Shown here: piece after piece, positions 8,903-17,375 of the stretch | Layout: every line of letters begins with the position of its first letter | Position numbering within the stretch: position 1 is the first letter of the stretch | From: Bradyrhizobium manausense | GTDB lineage: Bacteria; Pseudomonadota; Alphaproteobacteria; Rhizobiales; Xanthobacteraceae | Direction of reading: 5' to 3' | DNA: 45,638 nt | Assembly (NCBI RefSeq): GCF_001440035.1 | Contig: NZ_LJYG01000048.1 | Coordinates: 2,322 to 47,959, forward strand | Program-made: the position numbers and the translations under genes | The notes under the pieces: generated by a model | Seen by the model: the letters and a program-made list of their open reading frames with translations, nothing else | Databases searched by the model: none | Told to the model about the DNA's origin: nothing

Positions 8903-10396
8903 CTACACCCCCGCCATCATCACGTATTTGATCTCGACATATTCTTCCATGCCGTGATGCGAGCCTTCGCGGCCGAGGCCGCTTTCCTTGACGCCGCCGA
9001 ACGGCGCGACCTCTGTCGTGATCAGGCCGGTGTTGACGCCGACCATGCCCGACTCCAGCGCCTCGGCAACGCGCCAGACGCGGCCGATGTCGCGGGAGTA
9101 GAAATAGGAGGCAAGACCGAACGGCGAGGCGTTGCACATCGCGATCACATCGGCCTCGTCCTTGAAGCGGATGACAGGCGCGAGCGGGCCGAAGGTTTCC
9201 TCCTGGGAGACCAGCGAGTCCGGCTTCACGTCGGCGAGCACGGTCGGCTCGAAGAAGGAACGCCCGAGCTCGCTGCGCTTGCCGCCGGTCACCACCTTGG
9301 CGCCGCGCTTGACGGCGTCCGCGATGTGCCGCTCGACCTTGTCGACCGCCTTCATGTTGATGAGCGGGCCCTGCGTCACGCCGCTTTCCGTGCCGTCGCC
9401 GATCTTCATCGCCGCGACCTTCGCCGACAGCTTCTTGACGAACTCGTCGTAGATCTTGTCCTGGGCATAGAGGCGGTTGGCGCAGACACAGGTCTGGCCC
9501 ATGTTGCGGTATTTCGAGACGATCGCACCTTCGACCGCCGCGTCGATATCGGCATCGTCGAACACCACGAATGGCGCATTGCCGCCGAGCTCGAGGCCGA
9601 GCCGCTTCACGCCGACCGAGGCCTGCTGGTAGAGAATCTTGCCGACCGCGGTCGAGCCGGTGAAGCCGACGAAGCGCACCGCCGGATGCTGGCACAGCAC
9701 CTTGCCGATCGGCGGCGCATCACCGGTGATGATGTTGAGCACGCCCTTGGGAATGCCGGCCTTTTCGGCGAGCACCGCCAGCGCCAGCGCCGACAGCGGC
9801 GTCTCGTTGGCGGGCTTCAGCACCACGGTGCAGCCCGCGGCCAGCGCCGGCGAGACCTTGCGCGTGATCATGGAGTTCGGGAAATTCCACGGCGTGATGG
9901 CGCCGCAGACGCCGATCGGCTGCTTGATCGCGAGCAGCCGCGCATCGGGCCGCTGCGTCGGGATGGTCTCGCCATAGACGCGGCGGGCTTCCTCCGCGAA
10001 GAACTCGATATAGGCGGCCCCGATATCGACCTCGCCGAGCGCTTCCGACAGCGGCTTGCCTTGCTCGGAGGTCAGGATCAGCGCGAGATCCTCGCGATTG
10101 GCGGTGATCAGCTCGAACCATTTGCGCAAAATGTTGGAGCGCTGCTTGGCGGTGTGCTTGGCCCAGGCCGGAAATGCGCGCTGGGCGGCTTCGACGGCCT
10201 TGGTGGTGTCGTCGGCCCCAAGCTGCGGGACTTTTGCGATTTCGACCCCGGTTGCGGGATTGTTCACGGCGAACACCGGCGTGCCGACCCAGGCGCCGTC
10301 GATGTAGCAGGCCTCCTTCAGCAGCGAGGGGTCCTTCAACCGGTCACGCAGGTTGGCGGTGGCGTGCTGGGCGCGTGCAGCGGCGGTCGGGGTCAT
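8903..10396 (-). CDS. gabD: NAD(P)-dependent succinate-semialdehyde dehydrogenase
   Basis: 497 residues from the ATG at 10396, which has AGGAG 8 bases upstream; longer in-frame starts lack this. Aldehyde dehydrogenase fold with catalytic Cys303 (GQTCVCANR) and general base Glu269 (LELGGNAP), the cofactor motif FTGSTAVGK and ITPWNFP. The sequence pattern (IGVCGAITPWNFPNSMITRK, MGQTCVCANRLYAQ, GREGSHHG near the end) is that of GabD/SSADH rather than general ALDHs. It would oxidise succinate semialdehyde to succinate in GABA or related degradation. No gabT or transporter is adjacent. A putrescine- or glutarate-semialdehyde role is possible. Confidence 0.9.
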   Translation of the reverse strand: MTPTAAARAQHATANLRDRLKDPSLLKEACYIDGAWVGTPVFAVNNPATGVEIAKVPQLGADDTTKAVEAAQRAFPAWAKHTAKQRSNILRKWFELITANREDLALILTSEQGKPLSEALGEVDIGAAYIEFFAEEARRVYGETIPTQRPDARLLAIKQPIGVCGAITPWNFPNSMITRKVSPALAAGCTVVLKPANETPLSALALAVLAEKAGIPKGVLNIITGDAPPIGKVLCQHPAVRFVGFTGSTAVGKILYQQASVGVKRLGLELGGNAPFVVFDDADIDAAVEGAIVSKYRNMGQTCVCANRLYAQDKIYDEFVKKLSAKVAAMKIGDGTESGVTQGPLINMKAVDKVERHIADAVKRGAKVVTGGKRSELGRSFFEPTVLADVKPDSLVSQEETFGPLAPVIRFKDEADVIAMCNASPFGLASYFYSRDIGRVWRVAEALESGMVGVNTGLITTEVAPFGGVKESGLGREGSHHGMEEYVEIKYVMMAGV

Positions 10397-10507
10397 GGCG
10401 TTACTCCTGGGGTCATCGATTGGCCCGGAATATAAGGAGAGACGGCGCGCGATGCACCGCCCTGCAACGCACATCTGCTTGGAGTTATCGTAACAGCGCA
10501 GTCTCTT

Positions 10508-10532
10508 CACCTCTCCCGGACGGGGAGAGGTG
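10508..10532. repeat. Short inverted repeat CACCTCTCCC / GGGAGAGGTG
   Basis: A 10-bp perfect inverted repeat with a 5-base centre, in the gap between the gabD promoter side and the small hypothetical gene read on the minus strand. The same motif, with longer 14-bp arms, recurs at 40278-40308 after pnp. It belongs to a short repeat type frequent between rhizobial genes and may serve as a terminator for the 10556-10876 gene. Confidence 0.7.
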
Positions 10533-10555
10533 TGGGACCGCCATTGCTGAGATGA

Positions 10556-10876
10556 TCAGGCTGCGCCGCTCATATAGGTCTCGCGGCGGCCGATCATGCG
10601 TTCGGCCGCGGCCTTGGCGCTGGCCTTCGAGGAGGTCGCACACGTCCGGTATTCGAGATCGGGCGCGTCGGAGGTATCGCGGCGGCCGAACCAGGACTTT
10701 GAGCCGACCGGCAGCAGCGCCAATGCCTGGGCCAGATTGTCGACTGCGCCGAACGAATAGAGCGCGCCTGATCCGGCAATGCGCACCTCGTAAATGCCAG
10801 GCGAGATCGGCGCTTCCAGATTTTCGCCCCGTCCGGGACGGGGATAGCGCTTCCATTCGCTCCAGGTCGAAATCAT
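10556..10876 (-). CDS. Small conserved hypothetical protein
   Basis: 106 residues; GAGGGGG lies about 8 bases upstream of the ATG. I do not recognise a named family with certainty. The protein begins WSEWKRYPRP and contains SPGIYEVR, LYSFGAVDNLAQAL and DLEYRTCATSSKASAKAAAE. The order PGIYEV ... YxxG-x-x-x-N-L-A ... LEYR.A.S...A...E loosely resembles small GIY-YIG-like proteins common in Rhizobiales, but the catalytic Arg/Glu arrangement cannot be confirmed. It is probably a real gene because codon use and ribosome site look good. It is divergent from the serine hydrolase at 11214. Confidence 0.6.
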   Translation of the reverse strand: MISTWSEWKRYPRPGRGENLEAPISPGIYEVRIAGSGALYSFGAVDNLAQALALLPVGSKSWFGRRDTSDAPDLEYRTCATSSKASAKAAAERMIGRRETYMSGAA

Positions 10877-11213
10877 CTGATGCCCCCTCGCGGCCGGTGG
10901 GCCGCCAAATTTGCTTCAAGTCTTAACGTCGGCCGCTGATCGGGCCGCGAGCTGAACGCCGCAACGCACAAAATGTTTCAGGTGTTTCAAACACCGGAAA
11001 ACATATGCCCGGGCCTATCCAAGGTCACGGCCAGTTGCGGCCATCCACCGCAGATTGTGAAGACGTGTTGCAAATCAGTCCTCCCGCGCGGAGCACAGAG
11101 CGTCAAATCACGACATCGCGACTGCAGGATGCATATCGCCATGCTTGCCGCACGCGACCCGCGGGAGGACAATCCGACCACTTCCAACAATCATCAAACC
11201 GGAGGAAACGCTG
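10877..11213. other. Intergenic region between divergent hypothetical gene and serine hydrolase
   Basis: 337 bases with no convincing gene. It contains the long palindrome at 10973-11004 (listed separately), and on its right end the GGAGG ribosome site of the downstream hydrolase. It must carry the promoters of both divergent genes. Short open frames here overlap on several strands and show no coding signature. Confidence 0.55.
10973..11004. promoter_or_regulatory. Candidate operator: nested palindrome
   Basis: A perfect 15-base palindrome GGTGTTT-c-AAACACC (10981-10995) sits inside a second inverted pair ATGTTT (10973-10978) and AAACAT (10999-11004). The total span is 32 bp. Size and symmetry fit a dimeric repressor site (TetR- or LysR-like), and it is located between two divergent genes. 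No regulator gene is adjacent. There is no T-run, so a terminator is unlikely. Confidence 0.5.
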
Positions 11214-12407
11214 ATGCAAAGCAAAGCCCAGATCGACGAGATTCTGCGCAAGACAAGCGATGCCAAGGAGATTCCCGGCGTTGTTGCGATCGCCGCCAGT
11301 GGCAGCGACATTCTGTATCAGGGCGCGTTCGGCAAGCGCGACCTGTCCAAGCCCGATGCGATGACTGGTGATAGCGTCTTCTGGATCGCCTCGATGACGA
11401 AGGCGGTGACAGCAGCGGGCGCGATGCAGCTGGTCGAGCAGGGCAAGCTGTCGCTCGATGCGCCGATCGGATCGGTGCTGCCCGACCTCGCCAATCCGCA
11501 AGTGCTGGACGGCTTTGATGCCAAGGGCGAGCCGAAACTGCGACCGGCGAAAAGCGCGATCACGCTGCGCCAGCTCATGACCCACACGGCGGGCTTCTGC
11601 TACGACATGTGGAACGGCGAATTCGCGCGCTACATGGAGAAAACAGGCACGCCCGGAATCATCACCTGCCAGAACGCGGCACTGAAGACGCCTGTGGTGT
11701 CCGACCCCGGCACGCGCTGGGAATACGGCACCAATATCGATTTCGTCGGCAAGGCCGTGGAAGCCGTCAGCGGCAAGCGGCTCGATGCCTACTTGCACGA
11801 CAATCTGTTCGCGCCGCTCGGCATGAGCGACACCGGCTTCAAGATCAGCGACGACATGCGCAAGCGCCTCGTCGGCATGCATGCCCGCGGCGAGGATGGC
11901 GCGCTTGCCGCGATGCCGTTCGAGCTCGAGCAGACCCCGGAATTCCACATGGGTGGCGGCGGCCTCTATTCGACCGCGGGCGACTACATCAAATTTACGC
12001 AGATGATTCTGAACAAGGGCCGCGGCAACGGCAACCAGGTGCTGAAGCCAGAGACGGTCGCCATGATGGGACAAAACCAGATGGGCGATCTCAACATGAC
12101 CAAGATGACGACGGCAGCGCCTGTTTACACCAACGACGTCGATCTCTATCCGGATCAGGTGAAGAAGTGGGGCCTCAGCTTCATGATCAACACCGCCAGG
12201 ACCGCGGAGGGGCGCAGCGCCGGCAGCCTCGCCTGGGCGGGCCTCGCCAACACCTATTTCTGGATCGACCCGGCGCGCGATGTCACCGGCGTGATCCTGA
12301 TGCAGCTGCTGCCATTTGCCGATGCGAAATGCCTGCAGGCCTTCGCGGGCTTCGAGCGTGGCGTCTATGCCGGGCTCGACGCGGGCAGCGGGCAAAAGGC
12401 GGCGTGA
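11214..12407 (+). CDS. Serine hydrolase, beta-lactamase/family VIII esterase-like
   Basis: 397 residues, start supported by GGAGG 9 bases before the ATG. There is no signal peptide, so the protein is probably cytoplasmic. The nucleophile motif is S60-M-T-K63 (WIASMTKAVTAAGAMQL), the second motif is Tyr171 in WEYGTNIDF, and the C-terminal part has LAWAGLANTYFWIDP, as in family VIII carboxylesterases such as EstB. Also visible is the LMTHTAGF motif. It probably hydrolyses an ester or lactone; substrate unknown. It differs from the other hydrolase in this window (3827-5254), which is longer and exported. Confidence 0.87.
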   Translation: MQSKAQIDEILRKTSDAKEIPGVVAIAASGSDILYQGAFGKRDLSKPDAMTGDSVFWIASMTKAVTAAGAMQLVEQGKLSLDAPIGSVLPDLANPQVLDGFDAKGEPKLRPAKSAITLRQLMTHTAGFCYDMWNGEFARYMEKTGTPGIITCQNAALKTPVVSDPGTRWEYGTNIDFVGKAVEAVSGKRLDAYLHDNLFAPLGMSDTGFKISDDMRKRLVGMHARGEDGALAAMPFELEQTPEFHMGGGGLYSTAGDYIKFTQMILNKGRGNGNQVLKPETVAMMGQNQMGDLNMTKMTTAAPVYTNDVDLYPDQVKKWGLSFMINTARTAEGRSAGSLAWAGLANTYFWIDPARDVTGVILMQLLPFADAKCLQAFAGFERGVYAGLDAGSGQKAA

Positions 12408-12430
12408 GGGACTGCGGCTCTCACGCTACG

Positions 12431-12516
12431 CGTCATGGCCGGGCCTGTCCCGGCCATCCACGCCTCACCGCGTCGCACGAAGAACGTGGATGCCCGGGAC
12501 AAGCCCGGGCATGACG
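12431..12516. repeat. Palindromic repeat, CGTCATGGCCGGG family, dimer form
   Basis: An 86-bp element 23 bp after the serine hydrolase stop. It starts CGTCATGG and ends CATGACG. It is made of two hairpin units, ATGGCCGGG-cctgt-CCCGGCCAT and ATGCCCGGG-acaag-CCCGGGCAT, separated by a CCACG...CGTGG inverted pair. A single unit of the same type occurs at 35729-35751. Confidence 0.8.
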
Positions 12517-12548
12517 ACTGAGTGGTTGGCGACGACCTGCCTCAACAT

Positions 12549-12628
12549 CGTCATTGCGAGCGGAGCGAAGCAATCCATTCTGCCGCGGCGGACAGTCTCT
12601 GGATTGCTTCGCTTCGCTCGCAATGACG
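12549..12628. repeat. Palindromic repeat, CGTCATTGCGAG family, short form
   Basis: An 80-bp simple inverted repeat. The left arm CGTCATTGCGAGCGGAGCGA... and the right arm match over about 29 bases with one mismatch. It lies directly next to the 12431-12516 element and 15 bp beyond the stop of the convergent adenosine kinase gene, so it can form a hairpin at the end of both transcripts. Confidence 0.8.
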
Positions 12629-12643
12629 GGGGGAGAGAGAGCG

Positions 12644-13645
12644 CTAAACCGTCAGCCCGCGCTGCTGGGCCAGCTCCCTCAGCGACACCTGCGGGCGCGC
12701 GCCGATGTGCTGGATGACTTCGGCGGCGGCAAGCGCGCCGAGCTCGCCGCATTGCTTGTGCGAGAGGTCGCGCGAGAGGCCGTAGAGGAAGCCCGCCGCG
12801 AACAGATCGCCGGCGCCGGTGGTGTCGACCAGCTGCGTGATCGGCGAGGCTGGTGCTGCGACCGCATCGGTCGGCGTCACCACGACGCAGCCCTTCTCGC
12901 TGCGGGTGACCACGCCGAGCTTGACGTCGCTGCGCAGCTGCCTGAGCGCGGTGTCGAAATCGGAGGTCTCGTAGAGCGAGTGCAGCTCCGACTCGTTGGC
13001 GAACACGATGTCGGCGGTGCCGCCCCGCATCAACTCGAGAAACTCGTCGCGGTAGCGGCCGACGCAGAAGGAATCCGACAGGGTCAGCGCCACCTTGCGG
13101 CCGGCCTCGTGGGCGATCCTGGAGGCCTTCAGGAAGGCTTCCTTGGCGCCCGGCGGATCCCAGAGATAACCTTCGAGATAGACAATCTTGGCAGCGGCGA
13201 TCTCGGCCGGATCGATATCGGCCGGCGACAGATCCTGCGCCGCGCCGAGATAGGTGTTCATGGTGCGCTCGCCATCACCCGTCACCAGGATGTAGGAGCA
13301 GCCGGTGGCGGGACCGTCCTTCGCGGGCGGTGTATTGAACGCGACCCCGGCGGCGCGGATGTCGTGGACATAGAGCTTGCCGATCTGGTCGTCCTTGACC
13401 TTGCCGACATAAGCAGCGCGCGCGCCCAGGCTGCCAATGCCGACAATGGTGTTGGCGGCAGATCCCCCCGAGACTTCCGTCGCCGGCCCCATGTCATTGT
13501 AGATGGCCGCGGCCCGCGCCTCGTCGATCAGCGACATGCTGCCCTTGGTCATCCCGTGCTTGACCAAAAAGGCCTCATCGGTCCGGACCAGCACGTCGAA
13601 CAGCGCATTGCCGATGCCGAGAACGTCATATTTCACGTCAGCCAT
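12644..13645 (-). CDS. Adenosine kinase (PfkB/ribokinase family)
   Basis: 333 residues. The C-terminal PfkB signature DTTGAGDLFAAGFLYGL carries the catalytic Asp and the anion hole, and the N-terminal sequence SGGSAANTIVGIGSLGARAAYVGKV is the substrate-binding glycine motif. The overall sequence fits the bacterial adenosine kinase subgroup (alphaproteobacterial type), which converts adenosine and ATP to AMP and ADP in purine salvage; other nucleosides or sugars remain possible. It is divergent from murJ with 126 bp between start codons. Confidence 0.88.
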   Translation of the reverse strand: MADVKYDVLGIGNALFDVLVRTDEAFLVKHGMTKGSMSLIDEARAAAIYNDMGPATEVSGGSAANTIVGIGSLGARAAYVGKVKDDQIGKLYVHDIRAAGVAFNTPPAKDGPATGCSYILVTGDGERTMNTYLGAAQDLSPADIDPAEIAAAKIVYLEGYLWDPPGAKEAFLKASRIAHEAGRKVALTLSDSFCVGRYRDEFLELMRGGTADIVFANESELHSLYETSDFDTALRQLRSDVKLGVVTRSEKGCVVVTPTDAVAAPASPITQLVDTTGAGDLFAAGFLYGLSRDLSHKQCGELGALAAAEVIQHIGARPQVSLRELAQQRGLTV

Positions 13646-13771
13646 TCACTTTGATCCTGTTTGCCGGATTGCGAACCCCGAGGAAATCCGCTTCCTGTCG
13701 AGCTGAAATCTGGCTCGCGGCCTATCACGACCGGCCCTTCGCGGGCAAGCAACGGTATTATAACGGCTCCG

Positions 13772-15304
13772 ATGATCCGCTCCTTCCTGACTGTCTCCAC
13801 CGGAACACTGGCCTCGCGCCTGCTGGGCTTTGCCCGCGATTCCCTGATCGCGGCGCTGCTCGGCACCGGCACTGTCGCGGATGCGTTTCTGGCCGCCTTC
13901 CAGCTCGTCAACGTGGTGCGGCGGCTGCTCAGCGAGGGGGCGCTGAATGCAGCCCTGATCCCGGCCTGGCTGCGCGTCCGTGAGCGCGATGGCGAACACG
14001 CCGCCTCCGCCTTCGCGGGGCGCGTGCTTGGCACGGTCAGCGCATCCCTGATCGTGATCTCGATCGGGATTGCGCTTCTGATGCCGCTGATCATCATGAT
14101 CATCGCGCCCGGCTTCGTCGGCAGCCCCACGCTCGATCTCGCCGTCCAGAACGCGCGGCTGATGCTGCCTTATCTCGCCTTTGCCGGCCCGGTGACGGTG
14201 CTGATGGGCCTATTGAACGCGCAGGGGCGATTTGCGCTCACGGCGTTCTCGCCGCTGCTGTTCAACATCGCGCTGATTGCCGCCATCGCCGCGCTGCTGC
14301 TGTGGCATGCCGATGCCGCTCGCTCTGCATGGATGCTGGCGGCGACCGTTGGCATTGCCGGCCTGCTGCAACTGGTGATGCTGGGCTCGCAGCGAAGCGC
14401 GCGCCTGGCGACGCCGTTGCGCGCAAGCTTCGACAAGGAGATCCGCGGGTTTTTCGCCAAGGCCATTCCCGGCATGATCGCAAGCTCGGGTCCGCAATGG
14501 CTGATGGTGGCGGGCGCGATCATCGCCTCCGCGATCCCATCGGCCGTGTCCTGGCTCTATTTCGCCAACCGCCTGATCGAGCTGCCGCTCGGCATTGTCG
14601 GCGTCGCCATGGGTACGGTGCTGGTGCCGGAATTGACTCGCGCGGTCGCTAGCTGCGACCGCGACGCCGTGGCGCATGCCGAATCGCGCGCGCTGGAACT
14701 GGCGAGCGGGCTCGCGCTGCCGGCCACGCTGGGCCTTGCCGTGCTGGCGGAGCCGATCGTGCGGCTGCTGTTCGAACATGGCGCCTTCGGCAGTGAGGAC
14801 AGCGCGGCGACCGCGCATGCGCTGATATGGCTGGCGCTGGGCCTGCCCGCGCATGTGCTGATCAAGGCGCTGTCGCCGGCCTTTTTTGCCCGCGGCGACA
14901 CGATGACGCCGCTGCTCGCAACGGCCAAAGGCCTTGTGGTCGCGATCGCCCTCGCCGTGCTGCTCGGGCATTTCTTCGGCGCAAGTGGCATTGCCGCAAG
15001 TATCGCCGCTGGAGCCTGGAGCAGCGCAGCCTCCTTGCTGCGAAAAGGCACTAGCGAATTCGGCTTCTCGCTTGACGTCGCCGCCCGCAAGCGGCTGCCG
15101 CGGATCGTGCTTGCCGCTGCTGCCATGGGTGCCCTGCTCTGGCTGACCAGGGATCTGATGCCATCAGAGGCCCATGGCCTGGTTCGCGTCCTGGTGCTGG
15201 GCCTTCAGATCGCGGCCGGGATCGCCGTCTACGGCCTGCTCCTGCAAATCCTCGGCGCGGCCTCCTGGCGCGAGGCGGCTGCCGCACTGAGGCGGCCCGC
15301 TTAG
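13772..15304 (+). CDS. murJ: Lipid II flippase MurJ
   Basis: 510 residues with about fourteen membrane segments, the usual MurJ/MviN layout. The start [23 protein letters not shown] is the conserved first helix; other landmarks are [34 protein letters not shown] and [22 protein letters not shown]. MurJ moves lipid-linked peptidoglycan precursor across the inner membrane. In-frame starts upstream of 13772 are rejected because the homology begins here. Followed by trpS after 67 bp, a neighbourhood common in Rhizobiales. Confidence 0.95.
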   Translation: MIRSFLTVSTGTLASRLLGFARDSLIAALLGTGTVADAFLAAFQLVNVVRRLLSEGALNAALIPAWLRVRERDGEHAASAFAGRVLGTVSASLIVISIGIALLMPLIIMIIAPGFVGSPTLDLAVQNARLMLPYLAFAGPVTVLMGLLNAQGRFALTAFSPLLFNIALIAAIAALLLWHADAARSAWMLAATVGIAGLLQLVMLGSQRSARLATPLRASFDKEIRGFFAKAIPGMIASSGPQWLMVAGAIIASAIPSAVSWLYFANRLIELPLGIVGVAMGTVLVPELTRAVASCDRDAVAHAESRALELASGLALPATLGLAVLAEPIVRLLFEHGAFGSEDSAATAHALIWLALGLPAHVLIKALSPAFFARGDTMTPLLATAKGLVVAIALAVLLGHFFGASGIAASIAAGAWSSAASLLRKGTSEFGFSLDVAARKRLPRIVLAAAAMGALLWLTRDLMPSEAHGLVRVLVLGLQIAAGIAVYGLLLQILGAASWREAAAALRRPA

Positions 15305-15371
15305 CGAATTGCCCTTGACGGGGCAGCCTCGCTGTTGGAAACGACGGCCAAATATCTATGGGAAGCTGACC

Positions 15372-16424
15372 ATGCCATTCGTTGAACGGGTCTTTTCAGG
15401 CGTCCAGCCGACGGGCAATCTGCACCTCGGCAACTACCTCGGCGCGATCGTCAACTTCGTGAAGATGCAGCAGACCCACAACTGCATCTATTGCGTCGTC
15501 GACATGCACGCGATCACGCAAGGCCTGGACGTCTGGGGCGGACCGGTCGAGCTCGCGCGCAACACCCGCGAGGTGACCGCGGCGTTCATCGCCGCCGGCA
15601 TCGATCCGAACAAGCACATCGTGTTCAACCAGAGCCAGGTCTCCGGCCACGCCGAGCTCGCCTGGATCTTCAACTGTGTCGCGCGCATGGGCTGGCTCGG
15701 CCGCATGACCCAGTTCAAGGAGAAGGCCGGCAAGGACCGCGAGAACGCCTCGGTCGGGCTGTTCGACTATCCCGTGCTGATGGCCGCCGACATCCTGCTC
15801 TACCGCGCCACCCATGTACCCGTCGGCGAGGACCAGAAGCAGCATCTCGAGCTCTCGCGCGACATCGCGCAGAAGTTCAACAACGATTTCGGCGACTCGA
15901 TCCGCGCGCAAGGCACGAATGACGGCCTGTTCTTCCCGCTGCCGGAACCCTTGATCACGGGGCCGGCGACGCGCGTGATGAGCTTGCGCGACGGCACCAA
16001 GAAGATGTCGAAGTCGGATGCGTCGGACAATTCGCGCATCAACCTGACCGACGACGCCGACACCATCGCGCAGAAGATCCGCAAGGCGAAGACCGACCCG
16101 GAGCCGTTGCCGAGCGAAGAGAAAGGCCTGGAAGCGCGCCCCGAGGCCGACAATCTGGTCGGCATTTTCGCCGCCCTCTCCGACCGCTCCAAGGCCGACG
16201 TGCTCCGCGAGTTCGGCGGCGGCCAGTTCTCCAGCTTCAAGAACGCGCTGGCCGAGCTGTGCGTCAGCAAGCTCGCACCGATCGCCGGCGAGATGAAGCG
16301 CCTGGTTGCGGACCCCGGCCACATCGACACCATCCTGAACGAGGGTTCCGACCGGGCCCGCGCCATCGCCGAGGAGACCATGAAGCTCTCCAAGGACATC
16401 GTCGGCTTCATCCGCCGGCGGTGA
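15372..16424 (+). CDS. trpS: Tryptophanyl-tRNA synthetase
   Basis: 350 residues, class I aminoacyl-tRNA synthetase. The HIGH-type motif is in [12 protein letters not shown] (residues 13-24) and the KMSKS motif is at residues 211-215 (KKMSKSDAS). The [12 protein letters not shown] and [11 protein letters not shown] segments are typical TrpRS tryptophan and ATP pocket regions. It charges tRNA-Trp in the cytoplasm. The length is normal for bacterial TrpRS. The start at 15372 agrees with the conserved N-terminus. Confidence 0.96.
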   Translation: MPFVERVFSGVQPTGNLHLGNYLGAIVNFVKMQQTHNCIYCVVDMHAITQGLDVWGGPVELARNTREVTAAFIAAGIDPNKHIVFNQSQVSGHAELAWIFNCVARMGWLGRMTQFKEKAGKDRENASVGLFDYPVLMAADILLYRATHVPVGEDQKQHLELSRDIAQKFNNDFGDSIRAQGTNDGLFFPLPEPLITGPATRVMSLRDGTKKMSKSDASDNSRINLTDDADTIAQKIRKAKTDPEPLPSEEKGLEARPEADNLVGIFAALSDRSKADVLREFGGGQFSSFKNALAELCVSKLAPIAGEMKRLVADPGHIDTILNEGSDRARAIAEETMKLSKDIVGFIRRR

Positions 16425-16440
16425 TTGCTTATCGTCACAA

Positions 16441-16476
16441 TCATTCCGGGACGCCCGTAGGGCGAACCCGGAATGA
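16441..16476. repeat. Palindromic repeat, ATTCCGGG family, monomer form
   Basis: A 36-bp hairpin shortly after trpS: TCATTCCGGG (16441-16450) pairs with CCCGGAATGA (16467-16476), enclosing a small CGCCC-gta-GGGCG hairpin. This is half of the dimer elements at 17202-17284 and 19745-19839. It may stop transcription from trpS, though no T-run follows. Confidence 0.75.
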
Positions 16477-16622
16477 CTGAACCAGAAGCGCGCGAGCACG
16501 GCAAATAGGGTCCTAACTTGCTGATTTATCTGCAAAACGGTCTTGATCGTGCGTTCTCCGTCGCCATCTGCTAGGGAAGAGGCCACGCGCCGGCCTTGAA
16601 CCGGCGACGTCTGGAGAAACCC

Positions 16623-17192
16623 ATGTTCATTCAAACCGAAGCCACCCCCAATCCCGCCACGCTGAAGTTCATCCCCGGCCGCGTCGTGTCCGACGGCAGC
16701 CCGATGGAATTTTCGAGCCGCGAAGCCGCAACCCGTTCGCCGCTCGCGGAAAAGCTGTTCGACGTGCCCGGCGTCACCGGCGTGTTCTACGGATCGGACT
16801 TCATCACCGTCACCAAGGCGGACGGTGAATGGCAGCAGCTCAAGCCCGCGATCCTCGGCGCCATCATGGAGCACTACATGTCCGGCGCGCCGCTGCTCGC
16901 CGGCGGCGAAGCGCAGGGCGATATCGATCTCGACGACGAGGACGAATTCTTCGACGAATCCGATGCCGAGACGGTCGACATGATCAAGGACCTGATCGAG
17001 ACGCGGGTGCGGCCGGCGGTCGCCAATGACGGCGGCGACATCACCTTCCGCGGCTTCAAGGACGGGATCGTCTATCTCAACATGAAGGGCGCCTGCTCCG
17101 GCTGCCCCTCATCGACCGCGACGCTGCAGCACGGCATTCAGAATTTGCTCAAGCATTTCGTGCCCGACGTGGTTGAAGTCCGGCCGATGTGA
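16623..17192 (+). CDS. NifU-like (Nfu-type) Fe-S cluster scaffold/carrier protein
   Basis: 189 residues with two domains. Residues about 1-87 are the Nfu N-terminal domain (MFIQTEATPNPATLKFIPG is diagnostic). Residues about 110-185 are the NifU C-terminal domain with the cluster-binding C158-x-x-C161 in MKGACSGCPSS. Proteins of this type carry or assemble 4Fe-4S clusters for target proteins. Here it precedes miaB (a 4Fe-4S enzyme) by only 2.7 kb, a possible but unproven link. The start is supported by conservation, with GGAG about 8 bases upstream. Confidence 0.92.
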   Translation: MFIQTEATPNPATLKFIPGRVVSDGSPMEFSSREAATRSPLAEKLFDVPGVTGVFYGSDFITVTKADGEWQQLKPAILGAIMEHYMSGAPLLAGGEAQGDIDLDDEDEFFDESDAETVDMIKDLIETRVRPAVANDGGDITFRGFKDGIVYLNMKGACSGCPSSTATLQHGIQNLLKHFVPDVVEVRPM

Positions 17193-17201
17193 CGACGAAG
17201 T

Positions 17202-17284
17202 CGTCATTCCGGGATGGTGCGTTAGCACCAGACCCGGAATCTCGAGATTCCGGGTTCGGTCCTACGGACCGCCCCGGAATGACG
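17202..17284. repeat. Palindromic repeat, ATTCCGGG family, dimer/cloverleaf form
   Basis: An 83-bp element just after the Nfu gene. The outer stem is CGTCATTCCGGG (17202-17213) with CCCGGAATGACG (17273-17284). Inside are three hairpins: TGGTGC-gtta-GCACCA (17215-17230), the perfect palindrome CCCGGAATCTC/GAGATTCCGGG (17233-17254), and CGGTCC-tac-GGACCG (17257-17271). It can be read as two units ATTCCGGG-hairpin-CCCGGAAT in tandem or as a four-armed cloverleaf. Confidence 0.85.
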
Positions 17285-17301
17285 GTTCTTGTAACCGGTG
17301 C

Positions 17302-17369
17302 GCGAATGGTGAGCAGCGAATGGAACCTTTATCGGCTAGACCATTCGCTATTCGCCATCAGCCATTCGC
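17302..17369. repeat. Nested GCGAATGG / CCATTCGC inverted repeats upstream of tsaB
   Basis: GCGAATGG occurs at 17302-17309 and 17316-17323, and CCATTCGC at 17341-17348 and 17362-17369. The inner pair extends to nine bases (AGCGAATGG / CCATTCGCT) around a 17-base loop, and the outer pair closes the stem. The structure ends 6 bases before the tsaB ATG, where no clear Shine-Dalgarno site is present. It may influence translation start or simply be a repeat insertion. Confidence 0.65.
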
Positions 17370-17375
17370 TTTTTC

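Noticed and set aside
8954..10435. A 493-codon open frame antisense to gabD
   Set aside because: Opposite strand of a clear dehydrogenase, with His/Arg/Asp-rich composition typical of frame shadows in high-GC DNA.
11005..11190. Short open frames in the region upstream of the second serine hydrolase
   Set aside because: Frames overlap each other on both strands, have no ribosome binding site and no recognisable protein pattern.
17202..17284. Cloverleaf element as a tRNA gene
   Set aside because: Although four-armed, arm sizes, the lack of an anticodon loop of seven bases and the absence of the conserved T-loop exclude a tRNA.
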